From positions 19,157 to 83,156 of the forward strand of contig NZ_LMUD01000040.1 in assembly GCF_009766095.1 (NCBI RefSeq): a stretch of 64,000 bases of DNA. Direction: 5' to 3'. Shown one piece after another: positions 26,430 through 37,200 of this stretch. The notes under the pieces were generated by a model, which did not search any database, had not been told where the DNA came from, and was given only the letters and a program-made list of their open reading frames with translations. The translations under genes and the position numbers were made by a program. Each line of letters begins with the position of its first letter. Within the stretch, counting starts at the first letter, position 1. Origin of the DNA: Granulicella sp. S190 (GTDB taxonomy: Bacteria > Acidobacteriota > Terriglobia > Terriglobales > Acidobacteriaceae).

Positions 26430-28193
26430 ATGAACAACCACCCTGACAACCTGTTTAATACACCTGGGGCGAATTTGCTGGCGATCCTATTGCGCAAGTT
26501 GCGTTCTTACTTCAAGGCGAGTGCTGCCGATTGGTTTCGCGGTGCTTTGGTGGCTGCCGCTATGCTTTTGTCTGTTGTCTTCCTTCGCGTGGCAGTTGCG
26601 CAACAGATCTCTGCCGACGCGACTGGGGTAGTGCAGGGAACTGTCCATTCCGTGGGCGGTAAACCTGTCGACGGCGCAGTCGTGCGGCTTGAACGGAAGG
26701 ATGCTTCCGGGGGTGTCGAAACCCGAACCAACGCGGAGGGGATCTTCGCGTTTTCGTCACTTCAGCCGGGGACATACCTGTTGAGCGCGGAGAAGTTAGA
26801 GTTGCACAGCCGCGCTGTAGCTGTCACACCCTTTTCAAGGGGCACCCAACAGAAGCTTGATCTGGTCCTCGAAGAGGGCACTTCCGTTTCATCCAACTCC
26901 GGAGCAGCCTCATCGTCTTCCAGACAAGCTATGGCGTTCGCCGATAAACCGAACTTCACTGTTGCGGGAGTGACTGACTGGACCGCCGTTGGGGGGCATG
27001 GATCGGACTCGATGCTGCGAACCAGCGAAGCTCTGGCGAGTGAAACCGTTACGCTCAAACCGTGGGAAGAGCGAGGCAGTATCGGAACAGTCGATGCTGC
27101 TCCTGTTATGAAGGAGACGGAAGGCAAGCTGCGCGCAGAGGTGGGACATTCTCCCGGAAGCTTTGAAGCGAACCATCAGCTTGGCGAGTTCTATCTTCGA
27201 ACTGGAAGATACGGGGAATCACTGGCGCCTCTACAAAATGCCTCCCGGATCGATCCTGAAAACATGGAGAACCAGTACGACCAGCTACTGGCTTATGAGC
27301 AGAGCGGTCGTGTTGCGGAGGCCGTCGCTCGCGTTCATGAACTACTCAAGCAGCACGGGAGTGGGAAGCTGTATCGGCTTGCAGGGGAGTTGGATGAGAG
27401 ATCAGGGGATCCGCTAGCCGCTGTCCACGAGTATGAGGAGGCGGTCAGCCTGGAACCGAGTGAACAGAATTATTTTGAGTGGGGTTCTGAGTTATTACTT
27501 CATCGAGCTGTTTGGCAGGCACAGGAGGTCTTTCGCAGAGGAGAGGAAGCCTACCCGAAATCGGCCCGAATGCAGACGGCCCTGGGTGCGGCTCTCTTTG
27601 CGGGCTCGTTGTACGAGGAGGCGGCCGTTCGCCTGTGCAGTGCCTCCGATCTTGCCCCGATGGACCCCGAACCCTATGTGTTTATGGGCAAGATGCAGAT
27701 TGTGGCTCCCGATATATTGTCATGTGTTGAGCAGAGGCTGGCACGGTTTGTGAAGGAGCAGCCTGACAATGCTCTTGCAAACTATTTTTATGCGATGGCG
27801 ATCCTGAAGCGGCAGCAGCATTCGGCGGATACAGAGGCCACGTATCAGGCCGAGAAGCTGTTTACAAAAGCAGTCACTCTCGATGGAAAGTGCGGCGACG
27901 CTTACCTTCAGCTGGGGATACTGTCTGCGTCTCGATCCAAAGTTCCCGAGGCGATCGATTTTTATAAAAAGGCAATCGAAGGGGAGCCGCAACTGGGCGA
28001 GGCTCATTACCGGCTCGCGCTGGCCTATGACCGCGTCGGCGAACGAGCGAAGGCTGAAGAAGAGTTCAAGCTTCACGATGAGATCAAGAGCCAACAGGCA
28101 GAGGCGGTTGAAAAGGAGCGGCGCGAGGTCAAGCAGTTCCTGATCGTACTACCGGACCAGCCGGTTCCTTCGACGCACGATAAGAGCAACTAG
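26430..28193 (+). CDS. Exported TPR protein with N-terminal carboxypeptidase-regulatory-like domain
   Basis: 587 residues from the chosen ATG. A hydrophobic segment (RGALVAAAMLLSVVFLRVAVA) about 40-60 residues in acts as signal or anchor. Next is one carboxypeptidase-regulatory-like sandwich (VVQGTVHSVGGKPVDGAVV, FAFSSLQPGTYLLSAEKLEL), a Ser-rich linker and about nine tetratricopeptide repeats to the end, the last with GEAHYRLALAYDRVGERAKA. The TPR part is clearly paralogous to the protein at 38041 (shared GSELLLHR, YPKS, LDGK...LQLGIL, KER.EV.QF). The start is uncertain: a GGAGG lies 19 bases before ATG 26430. It probably binds protein partners in the periplasm; role unknown. Confidence 0.8.
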   Translation: MNNHPDNLFNTPGANLLAILLRKLRSYFKASAADWFRGALVAAAMLLSVVFLRVAVAQQISADATGVVQGTVHSVGGKPVDGAVVRLERKDASGGVETRTNAEGIFAFSSLQPGTYLLSAEKLELHSRAVAVTPFSRGTQQKLDLVLEEGTSVSSNSGAASSSSRQAMAFADKPNFTVAGVTDWTAVGGHGSDSMLRTSEALASETVTLKPWEERGSIGTVDAAPVMKETEGKLRAEVGHSPGSFEANHQLGEFYLRTGRYGESLAPLQNASRIDPENMENQYDQLLAYEQSGRVAEAVARVHELLKQHGSGKLYRLAGELDERSGDPLAAVHEYEEAVSLEPSEQNYFEWGSELLLHRAVWQAQEVFRRGEEAYPKSARMQTALGAALFAGSLYEEAAVRLCSASDLAPMDPEPYVFMGKMQIVAPDILSCVEQRLARFVKEQPDNALANYFYAMAILKRQQHSADTEATYQAEKLFTKAVTLDGKCGDAYLQLGILSASRSKVPEAIDFYKKAIEGEPQLGEAHYRLALAYDRVGERAKAEEEFKLHDEIKSQQAEAVEKERREVKQFLIVLPDQPVPSTHDKSN

Positions 28194-28194
28194 A

Positions 28195-28231
28195 CTCATT
28201 GAGCGCCTGTAGACAGTGTCTCCCTAATGAG
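28195..28231. terminator. Possible terminator between convergent TPR and CRTAC1 genes
   Basis: CTCATT and AATGAG enclose a small hairpin AGACA-G-TGTCT. It fills the 46-base gap between two convergent stops. The stem is weak and has no T-run. Confidence 0.3.
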
Positions 28232-28239
28232 AACCGATC

Positions 28240-30039
28240 TTATGTTCCCTGAGTGGAGCGTGAGGCGGAGGCCGGCTTGAAGGTTGCGACGACTCCCTCG
28301 CCTTCGCGGATGGTGAGTATTTGATTGGCTTTGACCTGCAGGAATCGTTCGACCTTTTGCGTTGTCGGCCACTTCACTTCAAGCACGTCCACTACTTCTG
28401 CTTTGCCAAGACCGAAGTGAAGGCGCAGGTCGCTTTGCGACATCACGCTTGTACCGCTGTGGACTTCGTCCATTTGAACGTGCTTTCCAGTTGTGACCCG
28501 CACGCGCGCTCCGATTGCAGTGCGATTGCATTTCACGCCCAGCAGTTTGATCTTGATCCAGTTTTGCTTGTTGCCTCCGTCGTTGCGAAGGAGAGATGGA
28601 AGATCGTTCATGTTCAGAATCAGCGCATCCATGTCGCCGTCGTTGTCGTAGTCTCCAAAGGCCGCGCCCCGGCTGGAAAAGTGTTCGGCGATGCCGGGGC
28701 CCATCTCCGACGAGACGTCCTTGAAGCGTCCATTGCCGAGGTTCTTGTAGACGAGACGGGGATTCTTGAAGGTCTGATCGAAGTGATAGTTGTCGATCTC
28801 AGGGTAAACGTGTCCATTCACCTGAAGGATGTCCTGCCAGCCATCGTTGTCATAGTCAATAAAAGCGCATCCCCACGCGACGTAGCGGTTGTTGATTCCG
28901 ACGCCTGAGGGAAACGTAACATCGCTAAAGGTTCCATCTCCGTTGTTGTGATACAGGTTGCAGGTGTCGTCCGCAAAGTTGGTCTTGAAGATGTCGAACC
29001 AGCCGTCGCAATCGTAGTCGGCGACCGCGACGCCCATACCGGCCTGCTCATGGCCGCCGTCGCTGTAGGCACAACCGGCGATAACGGCGACATCGGTGAA
29101 GGTTCCGTCATGATTGTTCTGGAAGAGAATGCTCGGTTGTGAGTCGACCGCAACGTAGATATCCGGCCAACCATCGTTATCGAAGTCGTAAGAGACGGAG
29201 GTGATGGAGTATCGCGGGCCGGGTTTCAGGATGCCTGACTTTTGAGAGACGTCGGTAAAAGTGCCGTCTCCATTGTTGTGATAGAGAATGTTGGTGTCGC
29301 CGGGAAGGCCGCGGGGGCCGCACATGATGGGGACACCCTTCCACTGACAGTAGTGCGTATTGTCTGCGGCTGGAATCGTCTCAGGATTCAGCTTCAGATA
29401 GTTGCAGACGAAGAGATCGAGATGGCCGTCCCTGTCATAGTCGAGAAAGGTGCAGCCAGCACCCCAACGGACCTGTTCCTGATAGAGGCCGGCTTTGTGC
29501 GTGACATCGGTGAAGGTTCCATTTCCATTGTTGCGGAAGAGGATGTTATGCCCCCAGAAGGTGCAGAAGAGATCGTCCCATCCGTCGTTGTCGTAGTCAC
29601 CGATGCAGACGCCGGTCTGCCAACCGGTGACACCCAGACCTGAGTTCTCGGTGACATCGGTAAACGTGCCATCCCGGTTGTTCTTGTATAGATGAGATAT
29701 CGGCGCCTTTCCAGCGGGCCATTGAGTATCCAGTCGATTTCCATTGGTGAGATAGATGTCGAGCCAACCGTCGTGGTCATAGTCGAAGAAGGCCAGTCCG
29801 CTTCCCTTGGCCTCGATAATGGAGTGCTTGTGGTCGATACCACCCCACACATTTGGGATTTTCAATCCGGCTTGCTGCGCGACATCCACAAACTGCACAG
29901 GCGGCGCGGAATTCGAGGTTGCGGCCTGGACCAGCGTTGGATCTTTCCATTGCCAGAGCGGAGTCGTTAGCGCGTCCATCAACGGGGTGCCGAGCATAAA
30001 GAGCGATGAGCCGAGGAAGCGGCGCCGGGGAAGATTCAT
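28240..30039 (-). CDS. CRTAC1-family protein (FG-GAP repeats plus ASPIC/UnbV domain)
   Basis: Exported protein with a signal that resembles a Tat leader (MNLPRRRFLGSSLFMLGTP). About six or seven FG-GAP/VCBS blades (repeats of the form DYDNDGWDDLF, NNGDGTFTDV) should form a calcium-binding beta-propeller. The C-terminal ASPIC/UnbV domain is visible as GVKCNRTAIGARVRV, HVQMDEVHSGTSVMSQSDLR and LHFGLGKAEVVDVLEVKWP. Family members occur widely in Acidobacteriota and Planctomycetota with no proven function. It lies 56 bases downstream of the larger CRTAC1-redoxin-TPR gene on the same strand, so the two probably share a transcript. Confidence 0.9.
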   Translation of the reverse strand: MNLPRRRFLGSSLFMLGTPLMDALTTPLWQWKDPTLVQAATSNSAPPVQFVDVAQQAGLKIPNVWGGIDHKHSIIEAKGSGLAFFDYDHDGWLDIYLTNGNRLDTQWPAGKAPISHLYKNNRDGTFTDVTENSGLGVTGWQTGVCIGDYDNDGWDDLFCTFWGHNILFRNNGNGTFTDVTHKAGLYQEQVRWGAGCTFLDYDRDGHLDLFVCNYLKLNPETIPAADNTHYCQWKGVPIMCGPRGLPGDTNILYHNNGDGTFTDVSQKSGILKPGPRYSITSVSYDFDNDGWPDIYVAVDSQPSILFQNNHDGTFTDVAVIAGCAYSDGGHEQAGMGVAVADYDCDGWFDIFKTNFADDTCNLYHNNGDGTFSDVTFPSGVGINNRYVAWGCAFIDYDNDGWQDILQVNGHVYPEIDNYHFDQTFKNPRLVYKNLGNGRFKDVSSEMGPGIAEHFSSRGAAFGDYDNDGDMDALILNMNDLPSLLRNDGGNKQNWIKIKLLGVKCNRTAIGARVRVTTGKHVQMDEVHSGTSVMSQSDLRLHFGLGKAEVVDVLEVKWPTTQKVERFLQVKANQILTIREGEGVVATFKPASASRSTQGT

Positions 30040-30095
30040 AGGTTGCGATTATAGAAGGACAGGTGGCTTCGGCTGTTGCTGACTTGAAGTGTTAA

Positions 30096-33000
30096 TCAAG
30101 GTACTGCGTTCAACATCTCCGTGGCTTGTATGGCACTCTGGTTTTGCGGCTGAAGGCGTAGCAGATCCTGCAAAACCTCTTTGGCCTTTTCCTTGTCGTT
30201 CCGCAATGCGTAGAGTCGAGCAAGATTGAGATAGGACTGGTCGAAATTTGGGACGATGCGGATGCAAGTCTTGAACTGATCCTCTGCCTTGGCATAGTCC
30301 TGCTGCCTCACGAAGAGAACGCCAAGGTTATTGCGTGCTTCAGGATAATCGGGACGCAGTTCAACGGCTTTTTGCAGATAGTCCGATGCGGTCTGCATCT
30401 GGCCTTGCTGGACGTAGAACATGCCGAGACTGTAGTTGACTTCAGGATTGTCGGGCTCCATTTCTAACGCGCGTTTCAAGCAGTCCTGTGCCTTCTCAAC
30501 AGCACCCTGCCGCCGGTACACATTGCCCAGGTTTAGGAGTGCGATGGCATAGTTTGGTCTGAGGGCCAATGACTGTTGAAAGCTCTGGATGGCTTCGTCA
30601 GGCTGGCCTTCCTGGGCAGCCATCATTCCAAGATTGTTCCACGCCTCGGGATAGTTCGGTCGGAGCTTCAGGGTTTGCTGAAGGTATTGGCGGGCCTGCT
30701 TGAAGTCATTTCTCCGCAGGCTGAGCGTTCCCAGGTTGTAATAGCCTTCCGGGTTATCCGGCTTTGCGGCGACGACCTGCTTGAATGACTCAGCGGCCTG
30801 TTCGAGATAACCGTGCTGAAAGAGCGCTACGCCATAGGTAAAGTCATTGCGTTGAAATGCTCCCTGGTAGAGCACACCGCCTAGAGGGATCGCCTTTTGC
30901 ATGCGCCCTGCTGCCGTGGTGGGAACGGACTTTACATCCTCGAGCAGACGTGCTGGGATGATCGGTCCCTGATATAGCTTGACGATCATGCCTTCTCTGT
31001 CCAGCAGGAAGGAGGTTGGAATCGCGAGGTCTCTGCGACGATCAAACAAGTAGCGGTAGATGATGTTGTAGATCCCCGCTACTTCGGCTGTCGCGAAGAC
31101 AAGTGGGAAGGTAAATTTTTCCTGAGCCGCGAAGGAGCGAGCTTTGCCTAGATCTTCCGGTTCGTCGACGCCTATTGCGAGAATCGTTAGCTGGTTTGCG
31201 GTGAAGGATGATTGGTGTCGATGAAGAAGTCTCAACTGGTCGCGACAGAGCGGAGCCTTTGTTGACCAGAAGTTGAGAAGCACGAAATTACCCCGCAGCG
31301 CTTGTAGTGTTCGCATGCTGCCCGTGAGATCAGGCAGGGAAAACTCCGGCGCTAGCAGGGGCTCAATGAGCCATGTGTCTGCCTGGGAGGGTAGAGGCTC
31401 TAACTTCGGCGCGGGACCCGCTTGCGCAAAGGAAGGGTTTGGGGCAGAGAAGGGCTTGGCTATAAATGTGGGAGTGCCCTCTTCGATTTCGATCCGATGG
31501 TTTGCTGTTAAGTTTTCGAACTTCTGAGAGAGCCCACTCGGCCAGGTGATCGTGACGCGGATCGGTCCCTCCGGCTTCCCAACCCCAAAGAACACTTCTT
31601 TGGAATGCTGAGCCAGGAACCCTGAGCCTGCTTGCAGATACTTTGTCTGGCTGAGAGTTCCTACTTCGACTTTAATGGCGGTTCCGATGGCATCGCGATT
31701 GCTTTTGGTCCCTCGCAGGCGAAATGCAATCGATTCGCCGATATTCTTCATCGAGTTGTGAAGGACCCGCAGCTGTGGGGCGTTGCGGTTTTTGAGGATG
31801 AGCTCCAAACGGCCGTCGTGGTCGAGATCTGCAAGAACGAAAGAGCGGCCGTCCTCTGGAAAGTCCAAACCGAGCGCGCCGGAGACTTCGGAGAAAGTGC
31901 CATCGTGGTTGTTGGCGAAGGCTACATTTCTTTCATGGCCGCTCCACGAGCTGTCCGATCGGATCAATTCGTTGAGAGCGTTCCATCCATGTTCGTAAGC
32001 CAACGAGGGCGTGGCGTCGTCGGGGGATTTCGCAACTACCTGTCGCCAGAAAAAACTGCCGAGGTCGTTTCGCTCCGATCGATGTTCAGGGGCGGAGATG
32101 TACCCATTGGCGACGTAGAGATCAGGGTAGCCGTCATGATCGAAGTCCCACAGATCGGAGCACCAGGCCCATCGGCCCATCTCTACTCCGGCTTGTTGGG
32201 TGACGTTTTGAAACTGCCCATTCCCCTGATTTTTATAGAGGGTATTACCTCGCGCGTGCCGCTGGTAGAGTGCTCGGATGTCTTCCGGGGCTTTTTGCTG
32301 AAAGAGCTTTTGTGCTGAAACTCTTTGACCCGCTGCCGACCACATATTAGCGACATAAATATCCTGATTTCCGTCGTTATCAAAATCGGACCAGCAGGCA
32401 CTCATCCCTGCACCCACGTCCTCAACGTGGGCTGAGCTGGAGACGGCGGCGAAGGTTCCGTCACCGTTGTTGCGGTACAAGTTATTGCGCCCGAAGTCAT
32501 TGGCCACGTAGAGATCGGGGAAGCCCCTGGAGGTGGATTCGCCCCAGGCGCACGCGAAGCTGTATCGATTGTTCTCGACGTTCAGTCCGGCCTCTTCGGT
32601 CTTCTCTACGAAAACTCCGTCCCCCTGGTTGTGCAGCAGACAGTTGGCTGGGCCATTGCGGGCGTCGAAGTAGGGTATTGGGTAGTGATATTGATCGAGG
32701 CCAAGGTAGTAGCTGTAAAGGCAGAAGTAGATATCAAGACGACCGTCGCGATCGTAGTCGGCGATGGCGGCATGGGTAAAAGATCCCTGGGGCGGATTCG
32801 CGAACTGGAAGGCGTCGCGCTTGATCGCGAAAGTTCCGTCCCCTTTGTTCAGGAAGAGCAGGGGGCCGCTGCCACAGACCACCAAAAGATCCTGAAGCCC
32901 GTTGTTCTGAAAGTCGGCGAAGAGAGCGCATGCGGTGTTGTCGAGCACTCCGACGCCCGCTTTTTCTGTCACGTCTTCAAAGGTTCCGTCGCCACGGTTG

Positions 33001-33965
33001 CGGTAGAGGCGGTTCGGCAGACCTGCCGGCTGACAGACATAAAGATCGTCGAATCCATCGTTGTCGAAGTCGCCCGCGGCCACACCGTTGTTGCCGTAGA
33101 CATCGATGCCGCATGCACCATCCAGGACCGTACGCCAATAGTCGGATCCGCGAAGCATCTGGCTCGTGTACGACTCCGTTCCTGCGAGAGCTTGATGGGT
33201 GACATCGACAAACGCGGGCCCTTCGGTGACGCTCAGGACCTCTTCGGTGGCCTCCCACCGGTGCGCCTTCCAAGCCTCGGATGCGTTGCGGGATTCATCG
33301 TAGGACCACTCGGTGCGCCACGATCCGACTCGCTCCTCACGGCGTTGATCGCTAAGACTGGAGACGAGGTCGTACCGGATATCCAAGCGAACCGTGAGCC
33401 GATCTCCCGCGACTTCCTCGATACCAGTGATTTCGAACTCCGCGGTGTCCACGCGCGAGACCTGCGCCAGCCAGCCTTGGATTTCCTGGAGAAATCGCTC
33501 GCGTCCAGGGACGACCTGGGCGGGAAACTTTCGCTTCATTCGATGGATCGCATCCCCGGAGCCGAGCCTTATCTCCCCGACAGGTGCCAGAGGCGAGGCT
33601 TCCAATGAAGAATCCAAGAGCCTGGCTAATGAAGAGAGGTCGTGGACCGATGCCTCAAGGGCTCGACCCCATTGGGTCAGTTGTGAGGCGATTTCAAAGG
33701 CGTATTTTTCGGTGACGTACTCATCCGAACCTGGAGGGACGAGGCGGAGAACCTCTTCCAGAGGAGACCTTGCAGGGTAGTGGGGTGTGAGCCGGATGTC
33801 GGTGAAGGAAAAGTTGAAATCCTGACTCGGAAGGGTCTGCTGTGAGGCAAGCAGAGAGGAAGACGCATGGAGAGCAGCTGAACGAAAGAGCACGGGAGCC
33901 AAGCTTAGGCTCTTGAGGAGCTTCCGCCGTGAAAAAGAGTAGCTTCCGTTTTTGTGATGAGACAT
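30096..33965 (-). CDS. CRTAC1-type propeller fused to thioredoxin-like domain and TPR array
   Basis: 1289 residues from ATG 33965 (a Leu/Met-rich extension up to 34001 is unlikely). Order: basic leader (FSRRKLLKSLSLAP), a ~230-residue unrecognised region, FG-GAP blades ~290-735 (DFDNDGFDDLYV, DYDRDGRLDIYF), ASPIC/UnbV ~745-830 (GTKSNRDAIGTAIKVEVG, ITWPSGLSQKFENL), thioredoxin/AhpC-like domain ~870-1000 (PEFSLPDLTGSMRTL, VLLNFWSTKAPLCRDQ, IPTSFLLDREGMIVKLY), and about seven TPRs ~1040-1285. In the thioredoxin-like part the usual WCxxC motif reads KAPLC, so the first cysteine is missing. The fusion links three families that elsewhere in this cluster are separate genes. Confidence 0.9.
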   Translation of the reverse strand: MSHHKNGSYSFSRRKLLKSLSLAPVLFRSAALHASSSLLASQQTLPSQDFNFSFTDIRLTPHYPARSPLEEVLRLVPPGSDEYVTEKYAFEIASQLTQWGRALEASVHDLSSLARLLDSSLEASPLAPVGEIRLGSGDAIHRMKRKFPAQVVPGRERFLQEIQGWLAQVSRVDTAEFEITGIEEVAGDRLTVRLDIRYDLVSSLSDQRREERVGSWRTEWSYDESRNASEAWKAHRWEATEEVLSVTEGPAFVDVTHQALAGTESYTSQMLRGSDYWRTVLDGACGIDVYGNNGVAAGDFDNDGFDDLYVCQPAGLPNRLYRNRGDGTFEDVTEKAGVGVLDNTACALFADFQNNGLQDLLVVCGSGPLLFLNKGDGTFAIKRDAFQFANPPQGSFTHAAIADYDRDGRLDIYFCLYSYYLGLDQYHYPIPYFDARNGPANCLLHNQGDGVFVEKTEEAGLNVENNRYSFACAWGESTSRGFPDLYVANDFGRNNLYRNNGDGTFAAVSSSAHVEDVGAGMSACWSDFDNDGNQDIYVANMWSAAGQRVSAQKLFQQKAPEDIRALYQRHARGNTLYKNQGNGQFQNVTQQAGVEMGRWAWCSDLWDFDHDGYPDLYVANGYISAPEHRSERNDLGSFFWRQVVAKSPDDATPSLAYEHGWNALNELIRSDSSWSGHERNVAFANNHDGTFSEVSGALGLDFPEDGRSFVLADLDHDGRLELILKNRNAPQLRVLHNSMKNIGESIAFRLRGTKSNRDAIGTAIKVEVGTLSQTKYLQAGSGFLAQHSKEVFFGVGKPEGPIRVTITWPSGLSQKFENLTANHRIEIEEGTPTFIAKPFSAPNPSFAQAGPAPKLEPLPSQADTWLIEPLLAPEFSLPDLTGSMRTLQALRGNFVLLNFWSTKAPLCRDQLRLLHRHQSSFTANQLTILAIGVDEPEDLGKARSFAAQEKFTFPLVFATAEVAGIYNIIYRYLFDRRRDLAIPTSFLLDREGMIVKLYQGPIIPARLLEDVKSVPTTAAGRMQKAIPLGGVLYQGAFQRNDFTYGVALFQHGYLEQAAESFKQVVAAKPDNPEGYYNLGTLSLRRNDFKQARQYLQQTLKLRPNYPEAWNNLGMMAAQEGQPDEAIQSFQQSLALRPNYAIALLNLGNVYRRQGAVEKAQDCLKRALEMEPDNPEVNYSLGMFYVQQGQMQTASDYLQKAVELRPDYPEARNNLGVLFVRQQDYAKAEDQFKTCIRIVPNFDQSYLNLARLYALRNDKEKAKEVLQDLLRLQPQNQSAIQATEMLNAVP

Positions 33966-34093
33966 TTTTAAGCGAGGTCCGTGTAGACCGAATGTTAGCA
34001 CTTGGCATGGGCCAGCCGGGGATCGTTTCGGCGAGTGAAGGGGCAGGTATCGAAGTGTCCATCAATCTGCGGACGGCGGTTTCAACCTTTTGA

Positions 34094-34150
34094 TTGACAA
34101 TAGTTATCTGGTTGTACTAAATTCCTCGCGTCGACAATGTAACCGCTTAC
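34094..34150 (+). promoter_or_regulatory. Candidate promoter and LacI-like site before the Oar-like receptor gene
   Basis: TTGACA at 34094-34099 with TAAATT at 34118-34123 (18-base spacing; a TACTAA at 34115 is an alternative). At 34139-34150 lies GTAA-CCGC-TTAC, preceded by CAAT, close to the TGTAA-N-CG-N-TTACA pattern of LacI-family operators and just downstream of the expected transcription start. No LacI gene is adjacent. Confidence 0.45.
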
Positions 34151-34242
34151 TTTTATTTGAAAAACGTCTACATATGTCTCCCAATAGAGTTTCAGATTCG
34201 ACCAAGCGTACTAAAGATAGAACAAAAATTGAGGTAATTCGG

Positions 34243-37200
34243 ATGGCCTTTGATCGCGAAGTGACGAGTTGGTATAGACGTTTCGGCTTCATAACCTTTT
34301 CATTTTTGTGCCTTCTCCTGATCCAGACGCAATGCGTCTTTGGACAGGTAGACGAAGGTGCAATCAACGGTACGGTTGTGGACTCCGCAGGTGCGCTTGT
34401 TGCGAATGCGCATGTGACCCTCCTGAACAAGGACGTCGGCTTGTCTCTCGAGGCCACTACGAATAACAGCGGCGAGTTCACCTTCACGCCGGTGAGAATC
34501 GGAAACTATTCCCTTAAGGTTACCGCTCCTGGATTCTCCACCACGACACAGGAGAACCTGAAAGTGAACGTCGGACAGCATCTTCAGGTGCCTGTCCAAT
34601 TGAAGACGGGCGCTTCGGCTGAAACCATTGAAGTGACTACAGCGCCGCCTCTGCTGCAGTCCGACGAAGCATCGGTTGGGCAGGTCATCGGCGAAAAGAC
34701 GGTTAACGACCTTCCGCTGAACGGTCGTAACTTCACCTTCCTGGCACAGCTCGGCGCCGGCGTGAACACGCCGCAGGCAGACACCAGAGGCAACGCGGCC
34801 TCCGGTGCCTTCTCCGCCAATGGGCTCCGTCCTTCGCAAAACAACTACCTGTTGGATGGTATCGACAACAACTCCGATACCGTCGACTTCCTGAATGGAA
34901 CAAACTTCATCGTTCTGCCTCCTGTAGACGCAATCCAGGAGTTCAAAGTTCAGACCGCGGATTTCAGCGCTGATCTTGGTCGTGCCGCAGGTGCCGTTCT
35001 CAACGCAACGATCAAGTCCGGCACGAACAGCATTCACGGCAGCGTTTGGGAGTTCTTTCGCAACGACAAGCTGGATGCAGCCGACTGGTTTTCAAACAAC
35101 AACGGCACTGCGAAAGGAGAGCTACGTCAGAATCAATTCGGAGCCTCCATCGGTGGGCCGATCATTAGAAACAAGTTGTTCTTCTTCGGGGACTACGAGG
35201 GGCTGCGAGTCGTACAAGGTGTTACCTCCACCGCTACGGTGCCAACTCTGACAGAGCGCAACAGCGGTTATACCAACCTCTCGGACCTGCTTCAGAGCAA
35301 GACGCAAACGGACGCGCTGGGCCGCATCATACCGCTAGGCACCGTTTTGGATCCGGCGACAACGCGAGCGGTAGGTACCGGCTTTGTGCGTGATCCCTTT
35401 CTAGGGCCCGGGTCACCCTGTTCCGCTGCGACCAAGGACTTTTCCGCCGGCTGTAACCTCAATCAGATTCCTGTTGCCCGGCTGGATCCGAACGCTATCG
35501 CCCTGTTGAATCTCTACCCCTTGCCGACAAGCGGAGCGCTCAACACGACAAACTTCTCGTCATCGCCGAAGTCGACCCAGAACCGAGATGCCTTCGACGT
35601 CCGGGCGGACTTCAACCCCACCGACAGAAATCAGGTGTTCTTCCGCTTCAGCTATGTGGATAACCCCCAATTTATTCCTGGCACCTTTGGCGGTATCGCA
35701 GATGGTGGCGCCTTCCAGCAAGGCATCCAGACCGCGAAATCCGATCAGGCCGCGTTAGGATTCACTCATGCATTCTCGCCGACCGCGGTCAATGTGGCAC
35801 GCGCCGGGTTCAACCATCTTCACACCACGCGATTCGGCCCAGAGGGCTCCGTCATGGGCATTCCCGCTCAATTCGGGATTCAAGGAATCCCACAGGTAAG
35901 TGAAAATGGCGGTCTTCCCGGCTTCACGTTCGGCGGTTTGTCTAACCTGGGCGGCAATAACTTCCTGCCCTCCGACGAAGTCAGCCAGACACTCCAGATC
36001 ACCGATGACTTCACGAAGATCTACGGTAAACACAGCTTTAAGACAGGTATCGAATACCAGCACGTGAAGTTCTCAACCCTGCAGCCGGCATATTCGCGCG
36101 GCCAGTTCGACTACAACGGTACCTACACGGACGTTCCCAACAGCAACCAAAACCTCACCGGCATAGCGCAGTTTCTTCTACAGCCGATGCTGTCGACCGT
36201 TCCGGGAGGAGTCGATTATTCGGGGGGCTCCGATCAGGTACAGGCCTCCAACATCAACAAGACCTACGACGTGAAGAACTACTTTGCGGCGTACTTCCAG
36301 GACGACTGGAAGGTAAGTCCTAAGATGACTCTCAACCTTGGTCTGCGTTATGACTACTTCGGGCCGCTCGGTGAATCCAATGGCGGCCAGGCCAACTTCA
36401 TTCAGGACGGCCCGCCAAACGGGACTCCTACCTACCTCATCCCTGCCACAGGCAAGGACGATAGGACGCTGTCGACGAGCTTCGTCAACCTGTTGGCTAA
36501 GGATGGAATTGCGCTTGAGTTGACCAACAAATACGGTAATGGACTGACGCAGACGCAAAAGAGCAACTTCTCGCCGCGCGTGGGATTTGCGTATCAAGCC
36601 TCTCCAAAGGCGGTGGTACGCGGCGGCGTGGGCTTGTTCTACAACGCCTTTGAAAACCAGGGATATGGCCCCAATATTGGCGAAAACTATCCCTTCGTCT
36701 ACAACTTCAACTATCAAATACAAGGTGCGGTCAATCCTGTCAGTGCCGGTACACCTTTTGCCGGATGCCCGACGGCGGGTCCGGGTGGAACCGCGACTTT
36801 TGAGTCTGGTTTCTCCTGTCTCTCCTTTACGCCGTCTCTGGTCAATGGATCGCAACTGAATCTGCAGGGACTTCAGTTCAACTACCAGACGCCAGTCACG
36901 TTGAGTTCGAACCTGACTGTTCAATACGCGATAACGCCTACACTTAGCGCGACAGTGGGGTATGTCTTTACGAATGCCTGGAATCTTCAGACCGGCGTTG
37001 GTAACAATAACCCCTCACAGCTCTGGGCAGCCGGTACAAACCTGACCACTACACCAGGCGCATTGCCATTCCCTGACTTCGCGCGCAATGGCAGTTATCA
37101 GCGAACGATTGGAAGTAGTGACTACAATGGCCTGCAAACCAAGCTCGAACAGTCAAACTGGAAGGGGCTAAGCTTCCTCGCCACCTACACCTATTCAAAG

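Noticed and set aside
36178..36924. 248-codon minus-strand frame opposite the receptor at 34243
   Set aside because: Antisense of the barrel domain, no recognisable motif.
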